DNA of 15,289 nucleotides, taken from NCBI GenBank assembly GCA_000759655.1, contig KN174008.1:1-15289 (forward strand), written 5' to 3'. A program made the position numbers and the translations under genes. Below the pieces are notes generated by a model. The model saw only the letters and a list, made by a program, of their open reading frames with translations, was not told the DNA's origin and searched no databases. Origin of the DNA: Acidicaldus organivorans (GTDB taxonomy: Bacteria > Pseudomonadota > Alphaproteobacteria > Acetobacterales > Acetobacteraceae). Shown here piece by piece: positions 1-7,325 of this stretch. Every line of letters begins with the position of its first letter. The stretch's first letter is position 1.

Positions 1-69
1 GGGGTGGCCGGGGGCATGGCGCGGCGGGACGGTGCCCGCGCCGCGGGAAAGAAGGCGGTCAAGGGAGGC

Positions 70-342
70 TTACCCGGCCGGCGGGCTCGCGGCAGCGACG
101 GTGATCACGCGCCGTTCCGTATCGAAATGCTCCTTTTCGACGACGAGCAAATAGGGCCCTTCGGCAAGGCCGGAGAAGGCCAAGCGCGCGGAGGCGTCGG
201 TCACCGCATGAGCGATGGGCAGACCGATGCGAAGCTCGAGCGTGACCAGGGCGCCCGCAACGGAAAGCCCCGTCTCGTCCTCGACCACGCCGGTGAAGGA
301 GAGTGTTGCCGGATCATTCCCCTCACGATCGCCGACCGCCAC
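70..342 (-). CDS. Small hypothetical protein with a carboxypeptidase-regulatory/Cna-B-like beta domain
   Basis: About 90 residues from a GTG start at 342 to a TAA at 70-72, downstream of and parallel to pyrF. Residues about 15-85 have the look of a carboxypeptidase-regulatory-like (transthyretin/Cna-B) fold: an opening strand reading FTGVVEDETG, the segment VAGALVTLEL, a T/D-rich turn, then GLAEGPYLLVVEKEHFDT before a closing strand. Such domains usually sit in exported or surface proteins, but no signal peptide is visible. The same frame stays open for about 16 codons upstream of the GTG before meeting a TGA, so a longer alternative start is possible. The family call rests on pattern only and no function can be given. 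A frame starting with ATG at 17 may be the next gene on this strand but is cut by the window edge. Confidence 0.45.
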   Translation of the reverse strand: MAVGDREGNDPATLSFTGVVEDETGLSVAGALVTLELRIGLPIAHAVTDASARLAFSGLAEGPYLLVVEKEHFDTERRVITVAAASPPAG

Positions 343-401
343 GCCATGTCTCGGCGGCAGGCAGCGGCCCGGACAATCATGCCCTCACGGAAGGCTCGCG
401 A

Positions 402-1130
402 TCAGCCGCGGCGGGCAAGCGCCTCTTCCATCTCGGCGAGGATCTGCGCCGCTGCGGCGCGCGGGTCGGCCGCCTCGAGAATGGGCCGGCCGACGACGAG
501 ATAGTCCGCCCCCCGCGCGATCGCCTCCGCCGGGCTCGCCGCGCGCCGGTGATCATCCCGCCCTGCTCCCGCCGGACGGATGCCCGGGGTGGCGATGAGG
601 AGGTCAGGACGGCCGAGGGAGACCCTCAAGGCGTTCGGATCATCGGCTGCCGAGGCGATGAGCCCGTCGCATCCCGCCGCCACGGCAGATTGGGCACGCA
701 GCCGAATCAGCTCGGCCGCGCCCAGCCGGTAACCCGCCGCAGCGAGGGTGGCGTCATCCATCGAGGTGAGCACGGTGAGCGCAAAAATCTTGAGCGGATA
801 TCCACCCCGTCCGCGCACCGCCGCCTCGATTAGCGGCACCTCGCCCTGCACCGTCACGATATGCGCGCCGCGTTCGGCGATGCGGGCGGGGGCGCGCTCG
901 ACGGTGGCCGGGATGTCGAAGAGTTTGGCGTCGATGAAGAGCCGCCCCTGGGCGAGGAGCTCATCGATCAGCGCCTCGGCGCCGCGCGCGTAAAGGAGGC
1001 CCAAGCCCAGCTTGAAGAAGGAGACGAGGCCGGAAAGCCGCTCGGCCATCGCCCGCGCGGCATCGATGGTCGGCAGATCGAGCGCCACGATCAGGCGCTC
1101 GGCGGCAGAGGCGGGGCGGGGGTGCGGCAT
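402..1130 (-). CDS. pyrF: Orotidine 5'-phosphate decarboxylase
   Basis: Converts orotidine 5'-monophosphate to UMP and CO2, the last step of de novo pyrimidine synthesis, in the cytosol. The 242-residue product is the usual size for bacterial class I OMP decarboxylase. Visible active-site elements are Asp18 (VALDL), Lys40 (FFKLGLG), the catalytic D67-x-K69-x-x-D72 triad, the GIR loop at 183-185, and the phosphate-binding VVGRPI near 212-217. The ATG at 1130 is chosen over a TTG further upstream because GAGGAGA lies 6 nt before it (1137-1143 on this strand) and the family's N-terminus begins here. Two loops deviate: VTVQG at 92-96 where VTVHA or NVHA is usual, and DDHRR near 192-196 where a D-Q-(K/R)-R motif is usual. 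The core triad is intact, so activity is expected. It is not in an operon with other pyr genes here. Confidence 0.95.
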   Translation of the reverse strand: MPHPRPASAAERLIVALDLPTIDAARAMAERLSGLVSFFKLGLGLLYARGAEALIDELLAQGRLFIDAKLFDIPATVERAPARIAERGAHIVTVQGEVPLIEAAVRGRGGYPLKIFALTVLTSMDDATLAAAGYRLGAAELIRLRAQSAVAAGCDGLIASAADDPNALRVSLGRPDLLIATPGIRPAGAGRDDHRRAASPAEAIARGADYLVVGRPILEAADPRAAAAQILAEMEEALARRG

Positions 1131-1246
1131 GAAGGCTCTCCTCGGTCGATCCGCGTCAGGAATCCGCCGTTTCTCACCACGCCTCACGGCCATCGGCAAG
1201 GTAGAGGCTCGAATTCGGGATACCAAAACTCTGGACAGAGGGGGGT

Positions 1247-2266
<1,020 letters not shown>

Positions 2267-2277
2267 GGAGGATGCGG

Positions 2278-2305
2278 GGAGGAGGAGAGAGGACTCTCCT
2301 CCTCC
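2278..2305. repeat. Perfect 12-bp hairpin between the aldehyde dehydrogenase and DUF779 genes
   Basis: The left arm GGAGGAGGAGAG (2278-2289) and the right arm CTCTCCTCCTCC (2294-2305) are exact reverse complements around an AGGA loop. It begins 11 bp after the dehydrogenase stop codon. No T-run follows (GGGCGCGCG instead), so it is not a standard intrinsic terminator. It could stabilise the upstream mRNA end, attenuate read-through, or act as a Rho-type or processing site. The purine-rich arm also resembles repeated Shine-Dalgarno sequence. Confidence 0.75.
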
Positions 2306-2372
2306 GGGCGCGCGCGTCAGGCAAGGACGAGCGAGGGGCCAGTCGAAGGAAGACGATCGGGAGAGGCCGGAG

Positions 2373-2702
2373 ATGGCAGGAATTACGGCAACCGAGGAAG
2401 CGCGGGCGCTTCTTTCCGAAATCATCGCCGATCACGGACCGGTGCTGTTACATCAGTCGGGCGGGTGCTGTGACGGCTCCTCGCCGATGTGTTACCGGCG
2501 CGACGAATTCCTGATCGGCGACAATGACGTGCTGGTGGGCCTGATCGATGACACGCCCTTTTACATGAGCGCCGCGCAGTTCGAAGCCTGGAAACATACC
2601 GATCTCATCCTCGACGTGGTGCCCGGCGGCGGCGGGATGTTCTCGCTCGACAATGGGCGGAAGCGGCGCTTTCTGATCCGCTCCCGGGTCTGCGCCCGCT
2701 GA
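2373..2702 (+). CDS. DUF779 family protein, cysteine-rich companion of acetaldehyde dehydrogenases
   Basis: The 109-residue product is full length for DUF779, a family of unknown biochemical function commonly encoded just downstream of AldB/AcoD-type aldehyde dehydrogenases. The hallmark block is here: HQSGGCCDGSSPMC at residues 27-40 (His27, Cys32, Cys33, Asp34, Cys40), then FLIGDNDVLVG, FYMSAAQFEAWKHT at about 63-76, and a glycine run before GMFSLDNGRKRRFLIRSR. The Cys/His cluster is compatible with metal binding or redox chemistry, but that is inference. The ATG at 2373 is chosen because the conserved domain starts about 10 residues later; the preceding purine-rich GGCCGGAG is only a weak ribosome-binding site. 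It lies 106 bp after the truncated dehydrogenase and looks intact, so it has outlasted its usual partner, at least at this locus. Confidence 0.9.
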   Translation: MAGITATEEARALLSEIIADHGPVLLHQSGGCCDGSSPMCYRRDEFLIGDNDVLVGLIDDTPFYMSAAQFEAWKHTDLILDVVPGGGGMFSLDNGRKRRFLIRSRVCAR

Positions 2703-2715
2703 GATTTGAGCCCCA

Positions 2716-2767
2716 GAGTATCTCGGCGGAGTATCTCAGTGGAGCATCTCGGCGGAGTATCCCGGCA
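2716..2767. repeat. Four tandem copies of a 13-bp unit
   Basis: Four head-to-tail copies of consensus GAGTATCTCGGCG occupy 2716-2728, 2729-2741, 2742-2754 and 2755-2767. Copy 1 matches the consensus, copy 2 differs at the end (CAGTG), copy 3 has C for T at the fourth base, and copy 4 has C for T at the eighth base and A as the last base. The array starts 13 bp after the DUF779 stop and lies 124 bp before the cupin start. It may be an iterated protein-binding site or simply slippage-derived; the regular phase and small array favour checking both. Confidence 0.85.
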
Positions 2768-2842
2768 AGGACATTCCGTCGTGGCGGAGCGCGCGCGGGC
2801 TCTGGACGGATGAGAGGGGAGGGGCTAGGCTTCTCTCCAGAC

Positions 2843-2867
2843 GCGGGAGGACCGTGCGGCCTCCCGC
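2843..2867 (+). promoter_or_regulatory. 8-bp hairpin in the leader of the cupin gene
   Basis: GCGGGAGG (2843-2850) pairs exactly with CCTCCCGC (2860-2867) across a 9-nt loop, followed by TTT. It lies 24 bp before the cupin ATG, just ahead of the AGAAGGA ribosome-binding site at about 2875-2881. The short T-run makes it a weak terminator candidate for upstream transcription; its closeness to the start also allows a role in leader-RNA control. The function is inferred from structure only. Confidence 0.5.
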
Positions 2868-2891
2868 TTTCGCCAGAAGGACAATCCAATC

Positions 2892-3290
2892 ATGGAAATC
2901 CGAAGAGCAGGCAGCCAGCCCTCCGGGGCGGGGCCGGAAGAGTATTTCACCGGCCGCGTGCGCATCGATCCCCTCTTTCAGGCCGACCCGCCCGCCCGGG
3001 TGGCGATGGCGCTGGTGACTTTCGAGCCCGGCGCGCGAACGGCGTGGCATACCCATCCGCTCGGCCAGACCCTGATCGTCGTCTCCGGCGTCGGCCGCGC
3101 CCAGCGCGAGGGCAGGCCGATCGAGGAGATCCGTCCGGGCGACGTCGTGTGGTTCGCTCCCGGCGAGAAGCACTGGCATGGGGCCTCGCCCGGTGTCGCG
3201 ATGTCTCACATCGCCATCCAGGAACGCCTCGACGGCAAGGCGGTCGATTGGCTTGAAAAGGTGACCGACGCTCAATATCTCGGCAAGTGA
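2892..3290 (+). CDS. Small Mn-type cupin, hydroxynitrile lyase-like ((R)-mandelonitrile lyase family)
   Basis: A single-domain cupin of 132 residues, closely resembling the manganese-dependent bacterial hydroxynitrile lyase of Granulicella tundricola, which reversibly splits cyanohydrins into an aldehyde and HCN. Cupin motif 1 carries His53, His55 and Gln59 ([16 protein letters not shown]) and motif 2 carries His94 (PGEKHWHG), the same residue numbers as that enzyme's metal ligands as remembered. The active-site positions Ala40, Val42 and Gln110 also agree with it. The start MEIRRAGSQ and the end [13 protein letters not shown] are family-typical. The ATG at 2892 has AGAAGGA about 10 nt upstream. 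Sequence-close cupins are often annotated only as carboxymuconolactone-decarboxylase-type or generic cupins, so the native substrate is unproven; no cyanogenic or cyanide-using gene lies nearby. The following SDR may act on the same carbonyl compounds. Confidence 0.88.
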   Translation: MEIRRAGSQPSGAGPEEYFTGRVRIDPLFQADPPARVAMALVTFEPGARTAWHTHPLGQTLIVVSGVGRAQREGRPIEEIRPGDVVWFAPGEKHWHGASPGVAMSHIAIQERLDGKAVDWLEKVTDAQYLGK

Positions 3291-3349
3291 TAGCAAGGGG
3301 AGCTGAGGCCCCCCTTCACAACGGAGAGAAGGTGCCCGCGAGGGAGTAT

Positions 3350-3375
3350 CGCTCCAGCGGGGAGCGGTTTTTTGT
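3350..3375 (+). terminator. Intrinsic terminator after the cupin gene
   Basis: CGCTCC (3350-3355) pairs with GGAGCG (3361-3366) across a 5-nt loop and is followed directly by G and a run of six T (3368-3373). It lies about 60 bp after the cupin stop and would separate cupin transcripts from the SDR gene downstream. Confidence 0.65.
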
Positions 3376-3382
3376 TTCTCGT

Positions 3383-3412
3383 TATATACTCATGGATATC
3401 ACGTAAAAGGAG
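3383..3412 (+). promoter_or_regulatory. -10-like element and strong Shine-Dalgarno for the SDR gene
   Basis: In the otherwise GC-rich window, the stretch after the terminator is AT-rich. TATACT at 3385-3390 matches the sigma-70 -10 consensus at five of six bases; no clear -35 hexamer stands 16-18 bp upstream, so any promoter would be weak or activator-dependent. AAAAGGAG at 3405-3412 is a near-ideal ribosome-binding site, 6 nt from the ATG at 3419, and fixes that start. Confidence 0.5.
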
Positions 3413-3418
3413 TTTCCT

Positions 3419-4153
3419 ATGGACGGCATCCAGAACAAGGTCGTGGTGATCACCGGGGCGAGCAGCGGTCTCGGCGAGGCGGCAGCCCGGCTTCTCGCCC
3501 GCGAAGGGGCCCGGCTCATGCTCGGCGCGCGCCGCCTCGATCGCTTGCACACTCTGGCGAAAGAGATCGGCCTCGATGAAAAAGCGGTGCAGAAGACCGA
3601 CGTCACCGACCGCGCCCAGGTCAAGGCACTGGTCGATGGCGCCGTCGCGCTCTATGGCCGCATCGACGTGATGATCAACAATGCCGGGCTCATGCCGCTC
3701 TCCCTCCTCGAGAAGCTCAAGATCGAGGAGTGGGACCAGATGATCGACACCAACATCAAGGGCGTGCTCTACGGCATCGTCGCCGCCCTGCCCCACATGA
3801 TCGCACAGAAGAGCGGGCACATCATCAATGTCGCCTCGGTCGCCGGCCACAAGGTGCGGCCGGGAAGCACCGTCTATTCGGCAACCAAGCACGCGGTGCG
3901 GGTGATCTCCGAAGGGCTGCGCCAGGAGGTCAAACCCTACAATATCCGCACCACCATCATTTCACCCGGCGCGGTGGCGACCGAACTCCCCAACACCATC
4001 ACCGACCCAGAGGTGGCCGCCGCGGTACGCAAGACCTACGAAGCGGCGATCGATGCCTCCTCTTTCGCCCGCGCCATGGCCTATGCCATTGCCGAGCCCG
4101 AAGACGTCGATATCAACGAGATCCTGTTCCGTCCGACGGCTCAGGAATACTGA
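3419..4153 (+). CDS. Classical short-chain dehydrogenase/reductase (YdfG-like SDR)
   Basis: A 244-residue single-domain Rossmann oxidoreductase that should interconvert an alcohol and a ketone/aldehyde using NADP(H). Visible are the cofactor motif TGASSGLG (12-19), NNAG (87-90), Asn112, and the catalytic Ser140-Tyr153-Lys157 of the classical SDR tetrad. The paired arginines at 38-39 (GARRLDRL) after the second strand favour NADPH. The C-terminal [12 protein letters not shown] is typical of the YdfG/serine-dehydrogenase-like subgroup. The start is fixed by the AAAAGGAG sequence 6 nt upstream. It lies 128 bp after the hydroxynitrile-lyase-like cupin, probably with its own transcript because a terminator lies between. 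A joint role of the pair in carbonyl detoxification is inference. The substrate cannot be deduced. Confidence 0.93.
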   Translation: MDGIQNKVVVITGASSGLGEAAARLLAREGARLMLGARRLDRLHTLAKEIGLDEKAVQKTDVTDRAQVKALVDGAVALYGRIDVMINNAGLMPLSLLEKLKIEEWDQMIDTNIKGVLYGIVAALPHMIAQKSGHIINVASVAGHKVRPGSTVYSATKHAVRVISEGLRQEVKPYNIRTTIISPGAVATELPNTITDPEVAAAVRKTYEAAIDASSFARAMAYAIAEPEDVDINEILFRPTAQEY

Positions 4154-4170
4154 TCTCTCTCCGATATTGA

Positions 4171-4200
4171 CCAATACCGATCAGGCCAATACCGATCAGG
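4171..4200. repeat. Two exact tandem copies of a 15-bp unit
   Basis: CCAATACCGATCAGG occurs at 4171-4185 and again at 4186-4200 with no mismatch, beginning 18 bp after the SDR stop. Degenerate related pieces flank it (CGATATTGA before, CTATCGACCAA after). It is AT-richer than its surroundings. It may be a duplicated regulator site upstream of lutA or a recent slippage product. Confidence 0.8.
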
Positions 4201-4250
4201 AAGCTATCGACCAAGGGGGCCTGACCCGCCGTTGCGGCGAGGCCTGATCG

Positions 4251-4305
4251 GGCGGCCCTTCCCCCTCCCTTCGCCCTCAAGGAGCGGGGAGGGGCCGTCC
4301 CTTTT
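4251..4305 (+). terminator. Imperfect GC-rich hairpin with short T-run between the SDR gene and lutA
   Basis: GGCGGCCCTTCCCCCTCCC (4251-4269) can pair, with bulges, with GGGGAGGGGCCGTCC (4286-4300), and CTTTT follows at 4301-4305. It could end SDR transcription or form a leader structure for lutA, whose ATG is about 90 bp further on. The rest of the 243-bp gap (4154-4396) holds the 15-bp direct repeat and a strong GGAGG at 4336-4340 with no in-frame start codon at a suitable distance. Confidence 0.4.
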
Positions 4306-4396
4306 CCACCCGCTCACCTTTTCAGCCCGGACAAAGGAGGGTAAGTCTTTTTCGATCGGCCCTTGGCCACAGCCCGCCCCGACGTCCGCGAGAAAC

Positions 4397-5179
4397 ATGT
4401 TGCAAGCAAGCCCCAACTTGGCCAAAACCCCGCGTGTCGCCCTCTTCGTGACCTGCCTCGTCGATTTCCACCGGCCCTCGGTGGGCATCGCCGCGCTCCG
4501 TCTGCTCCGCGAGGCAGGCTGCCATGTCGAGGTGCCGCGCGCCCAGACCTGCTGCGGCCAGCCCGCCTACAATTCCGGCGACCGCGCCACCGCCCGCGAG
4601 CTCGGCCGGCAGATCATCGAGACCTTCTCAGGCTATGACTACGTGATCGCCCCCTCCGGCTCCTGCGGCGGCATGCTGCGCCATCATCTCCCCACCCTGT
4701 TCGACGACGATCCCAATCTGCGCGCCCGGGCCGAGGCCCTGGCCGACAAGTGCTACGAACTGGTGAGTTTTCTCGTCGATGTGCTTAAGATCGAGAGCGT
4801 GGGCGCGCGGTTTTCTGGCAAGCTCACCTATCACGACAGTTGCAGCGGGCTGCGCGAGCTCGGCATCAAGGACCAGCCGCGCAAGCTGCTCGCCGCGCAA
4901 GGTGCGGAGATCGTCGAGATGGAGGACGCCGAGGTCTGCTGTGGCTTCGGCGGTACGTTCTGCGTCAAATACCCGGAGATCTCGACCCGCATGGTCTCCG
5001 ACAAGACCGCCAATATCGCCGCAACCGGCGCCCCCCTGGTGCTCGCGGGAGACCTCGGCTGCCTCCTCAACATCGCCGGCCGGCTCAAACGCGAGGGCCG
5101 TCCCATCGCCGCCCGCCACGTCGCCGAGGTGCTCGCCGGGATGACCGAAACCCTGCCCCCCATTGGTGAGACGCGCTAG
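4397..5179 (+). CDS. lutA: L-lactate utilization protein LutA (CCG-domain iron-sulfur subunit)
   Basis: Subunit of the flavin-independent, iron-sulfur L-lactate dehydrogenase complex LutABC, which oxidises lactate to pyruvate. The 260 residues hold two cysteine-rich CCG domains like those of heterodisulfide reductase subunit B and GlpC. The first has Cys20, CCG at 52-54 and Cys90 (SGSCGG); the second has Cys149 (HDSCSG), CCG at 181-183 (CCGFGGTFC) and Cys222 (GDLGCLLN). The ATG at 4397 is chosen because homology (RVALFVTCLVD) begins about 12 residues later and the size then fits the family. The ribosome-binding site is poor. An in-frame ATG at 4232 would add 55 residues of low-complexity sequence across a hairpin and is rejected. 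lutB follows after 11 bp. Confidence 0.93.
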   Translation: MLQASPNLAKTPRVALFVTCLVDFHRPSVGIAALRLLREAGCHVEVPRAQTCCGQPAYNSGDRATARELGRQIIETFSGYDYVIAPSGSCGGMLRHHLPTLFDDDPNLRARAEALADKCYELVSFLVDVLKIESVGARFSGKLTYHDSCSGLRELGIKDQPRKLLAAQGAEIVEMEDAEVCCGFGGTFCVKYPEISTRMVSDKTANIAATGAPLVLAGDLGCLLNIAGRLKREGRPIAARHVAEVLAGMTETLPPIGETR

Positions 5180-5190
5180 AGGAGGCCGCC

Positions 5191-6621
5191 ATGCTCCCCA
5201 CCTCGCCCGCCTTCAAGGAAAACGCGGCCCGCGCCCTCCAGGAGGAACGGCTGCAAAAGGCGCTCGCCCGCACCAAGCCGCAATTCCATACCAAGCGCGC
5301 CAAGGCGGTCGCCGCGCTGCCCGAATTCGAGCAGATCCGCGACATCGGCCGTGACATCAAGAACCACACGCTCCAGTTCCTCGACCACTACCTCGAGACC
5401 TGGGCGGAGAACGTCGAGCGCGCCGGTGGCCACGTCCATTGGTGCCCGACCGCCGAGGATGCCCGCGCCGCGGTGCTCGCCATCTGTCAGCGGGTGGGGG
5501 CGCGCATCGTGACCAAGGGCAAGTCGATGATCTCCGAGGAGATCGCCCTCAACGACTATCTCGAGCGCCACGGCATCACCCCGGTGGAGACCGATCTCGG
5601 CGAATACATCCTCCAGCTCCGCCACGAGCCGCCAAGCCACATCATCGGCCCCGCCTTCCACCTCAACCGCGAGGACTGGGAGGAGAGTTTCCGCAAATCC
5701 CACACCGATCTCCCCCCCGACCGCGTCTTCCGCGAACGCCGCGACATCCTCACCGAGGCGCGCACCAAGCTGCGCGAGCGTTTCCTCGCCGCCGATGTCG
5801 GCATCACCGGCGCCAATTTCCTCATCGCCGAGACCGGCACCTCGGTGATCGTGACCAACGAGGGCAATGGCGATCTCACCCAGACCCTGCCCCGTGTCCA
5901 CATTGTGCTCGCCTCGATCGAGAAAGTGGTGCCGACGCTCGAGGACGCGACCAACATGCTCCGCCTGCTCGCCCGTTCGGCGACGGGGCAGGATTTCTCG
6001 GTCTATACCACCTTCTCGACCGGGCCGCGCCGGCCGGAAGACCCCGACGGGCCGGAGGAGTACCATGTCATCCTGCTCGACAATGGCCGCTCCTCGATGC
6101 TGGGAAGCCCGTTCCAGGACATGCTGCGCTGCATCCGCTGCGCGGCCTGCATGAACCATTGCCCGGTCTATAACGTGGTGGGAGGGCACGCCTATGGCTG
6201 GGTCTATCCCGGCCCGATGGGGGCGGTGCTCACGCCGACCCTGATCGGGATCGACCAGGCCGGGCATCTGCCCAACGCCTCGACCTTCTGCGGACGGTGC
6301 GAGAGTGTCTGCCCGGTGCGCATCCCGCTGCCCAGGATGATGCGGCACTGGCGGGAGCGGGAGTTCGAGCGCCACCTCACCCCGTCCTTCGCCCGCACCA
6401 ATCTCCGCCTCTGGGGCTTTTTCGCCCGCCACCCCGGCCTCTACCGGCTCGCCACGCGGGCGGGTGCGGCCCTGCTCGGCTGGCTCGGCAAGAGGCGGGG
6501 CGGGCGCTTCACCGCGCTCCCGCTCGCTGGGGCCTGGACGCGCGGGCGCGACTTTCCCGCCCCCGAAGGCGAGACCTTCTTTGCCCGTTACCAGCGTCTC
6601 GAGCGGAGCCATGCGCTATGA
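5191..6621 (+). CDS. lutB: L-lactate utilization iron-sulfur protein LutB
   Basis: The central 476-residue subunit of LutABC, combining an N-terminal LUD-type domain with a C-terminal ferredoxin-like module for electron transfer. The LUD region includes VTKGKSMISEEI (about 107-118) and GITGANFLIAETGTSVIVTNEGNGD (split here as GITGANFLIAETG, then TSVIVTNEGNGD, about 204-228). The first 4Fe-4S motif is Cys314-x2-Cys317-x2-Cys320-x3-Cys324-Pro. The second has Cys367-x2-Cys370-x3-Cys374-Pro. The ATG at 5191 has GAGGAGG about 6-7 nt upstream. Its TGA overlaps the lutC start by 4 bp (ATGA), implying translational coupling. All features expected of the family are present. Confidence 0.95.
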   Translation: MLPTSPAFKENAARALQEERLQKALARTKPQFHTKRAKAVAALPEFEQIRDIGRDIKNHTLQFLDHYLETWAENVERAGGHVHWCPTAEDARAAVLAICQRVGARIVTKGKSMISEEIALNDYLERHGITPVETDLGEYILQLRHEPPSHIIGPAFHLNREDWEESFRKSHTDLPPDRVFRERRDILTEARTKLRERFLAADVGITGANFLIAETGTSVIVTNEGNGDLTQTLPRVHIVLASIEKVVPTLEDATNMLRLLARSATGQDFSVYTTFSTGPRRPEDPDGPEEYHVILLDNGRSSMLGSPFQDMLRCIRCAACMNHCPVYNVVGGHAYGWVYPGPMGAVLTPTLIGIDQAGHLPNASTFCGRCESVCPVRIPLPRMMRHWREREFERHLTPSFARTNLRLWGFFARHPGLYRLATRAGAALLGWLGKRRGGRFTALPLAGAWTRGRDFPAPEGETFFARYQRLERSHAL

Positions 6622-7325
6622 GCCGCGAGCTGATTCTCTCCTCCATCCGCCGCCATTTGCGGCGCGGGCCTCTTCCCCCCGACCATCGGCTGATGCTCGC
6701 CGCGCGGCTCGCCCAGCATCCCCGCCATCTCATCCCGGCGCGTTCGCGCCTGCCGCGGCCCGAGCAGATCGCGCTGTTCATCTCCCAGGTGGAAAAGGAA
6801 TTCGGCACCGTGGTGCGGCTTTCCGGGCTCGAGGACGTGCCGGGCGCGATCGCCGAATATCTCGCCCAGCACAATCTCCCGACGCGCCTGGTCGCCGCGC
6901 CCCATCCGGAGATCACCGCTCTCCCCTGGGGCGAACGGCCCCTGCTCGAAGTCCGCTTCGGCCGGGCCGAGCCGAGCGATCAGGTGAGCCTGCAACACGG
7001 CTTCGCCGGCATCGCCGAGACCGGGACGTTGATGCTCCCCTCGGGGCCCGAACGGCCCACCACCATCAACCTGCTCGCCGATACCGCCCTCGTCCTGCTC
7101 CGCGCCTCGCGGGTGGTGGGCGCCTATGAGGAGGCGTGGGATCTCCTGCGCGCCGAACGGAGCGGCGGCAACGGCCCGCTCATGCCGCGCAACGTCATGC
7201 TGGTCACCGGCCCCTCCCGTTCGGCCGATATCGAGCAGACACTCGAACTCGGCGCGCATGGGCCGCGGCGGCTGCACGTGCTGCTCATCGACGATGACCC
7301 GGCGGCCAAGCCGGACGCGGGCTGA
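6618..7325 (+). CDS. lutC: L-lactate utilization protein LutC (LUD domain)
   Basis: The third component of the lactate-oxidising LutABC complex, 235 residues, matching the family's usual length. The LUD domain carries GFAGIAETGTLML (about 131-143) followed by RPTTINLLADTALVLL and, near the C-terminus, NVMLVTGPSRSADIEQTLELGAHGP, which is the conserved terminal block (given here only to mark the family; key residues are the GPSRSADIE core). The start ATG overlaps the lutB stop by 4 bp. No regulator of the LutR/LldR type is adjacent, so control of the operon cannot be read from this window. Confidence 0.94.
   Translation: MSRELILSSIRRHLRRGPLPPDHRLMLAARLAQHPRHLIPARSRLPRPEQIALFISQVEKEFGTVVRLSGLEDVPGAIAEYLAQHNLPTRLVAAPHPEITALPWGERPLLEVRFGRAEPSDQVSLQHGFAGIAETGTLMLPSGPERPTTINLLADTALVLLRASRVVGAYEEAWDLLRAERSGGNGPLMPRNVMLVTGPSRSADIEQTLELGAHGPRRLHVLLIDDDPAAKPDAG

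Noticed and set aside
1..69. A gene starting with ATG at 17 on the minus strand
   Set aside because: Only about five codons are visible before the window ends and no ribosome-binding site is evident, so it cannot be supported.
2716..2767. The 13-bp array as a CRISPR
   Set aside because: Units are head-to-tail with no spacers and are too short, and no cas gene is present.
4232..4396. N-terminal extension of lutA from an upstream ATG
   Set aside because: It would translate a GC-rich hairpin into low-complexity sequence and exceed the family length; homology begins after 4397.
5176..6612. Long minus-strand open frame opposite lutB
   Set aside because: Low-complexity, acidic and glycine-rich product with no motif; a composition shadow of lutB.
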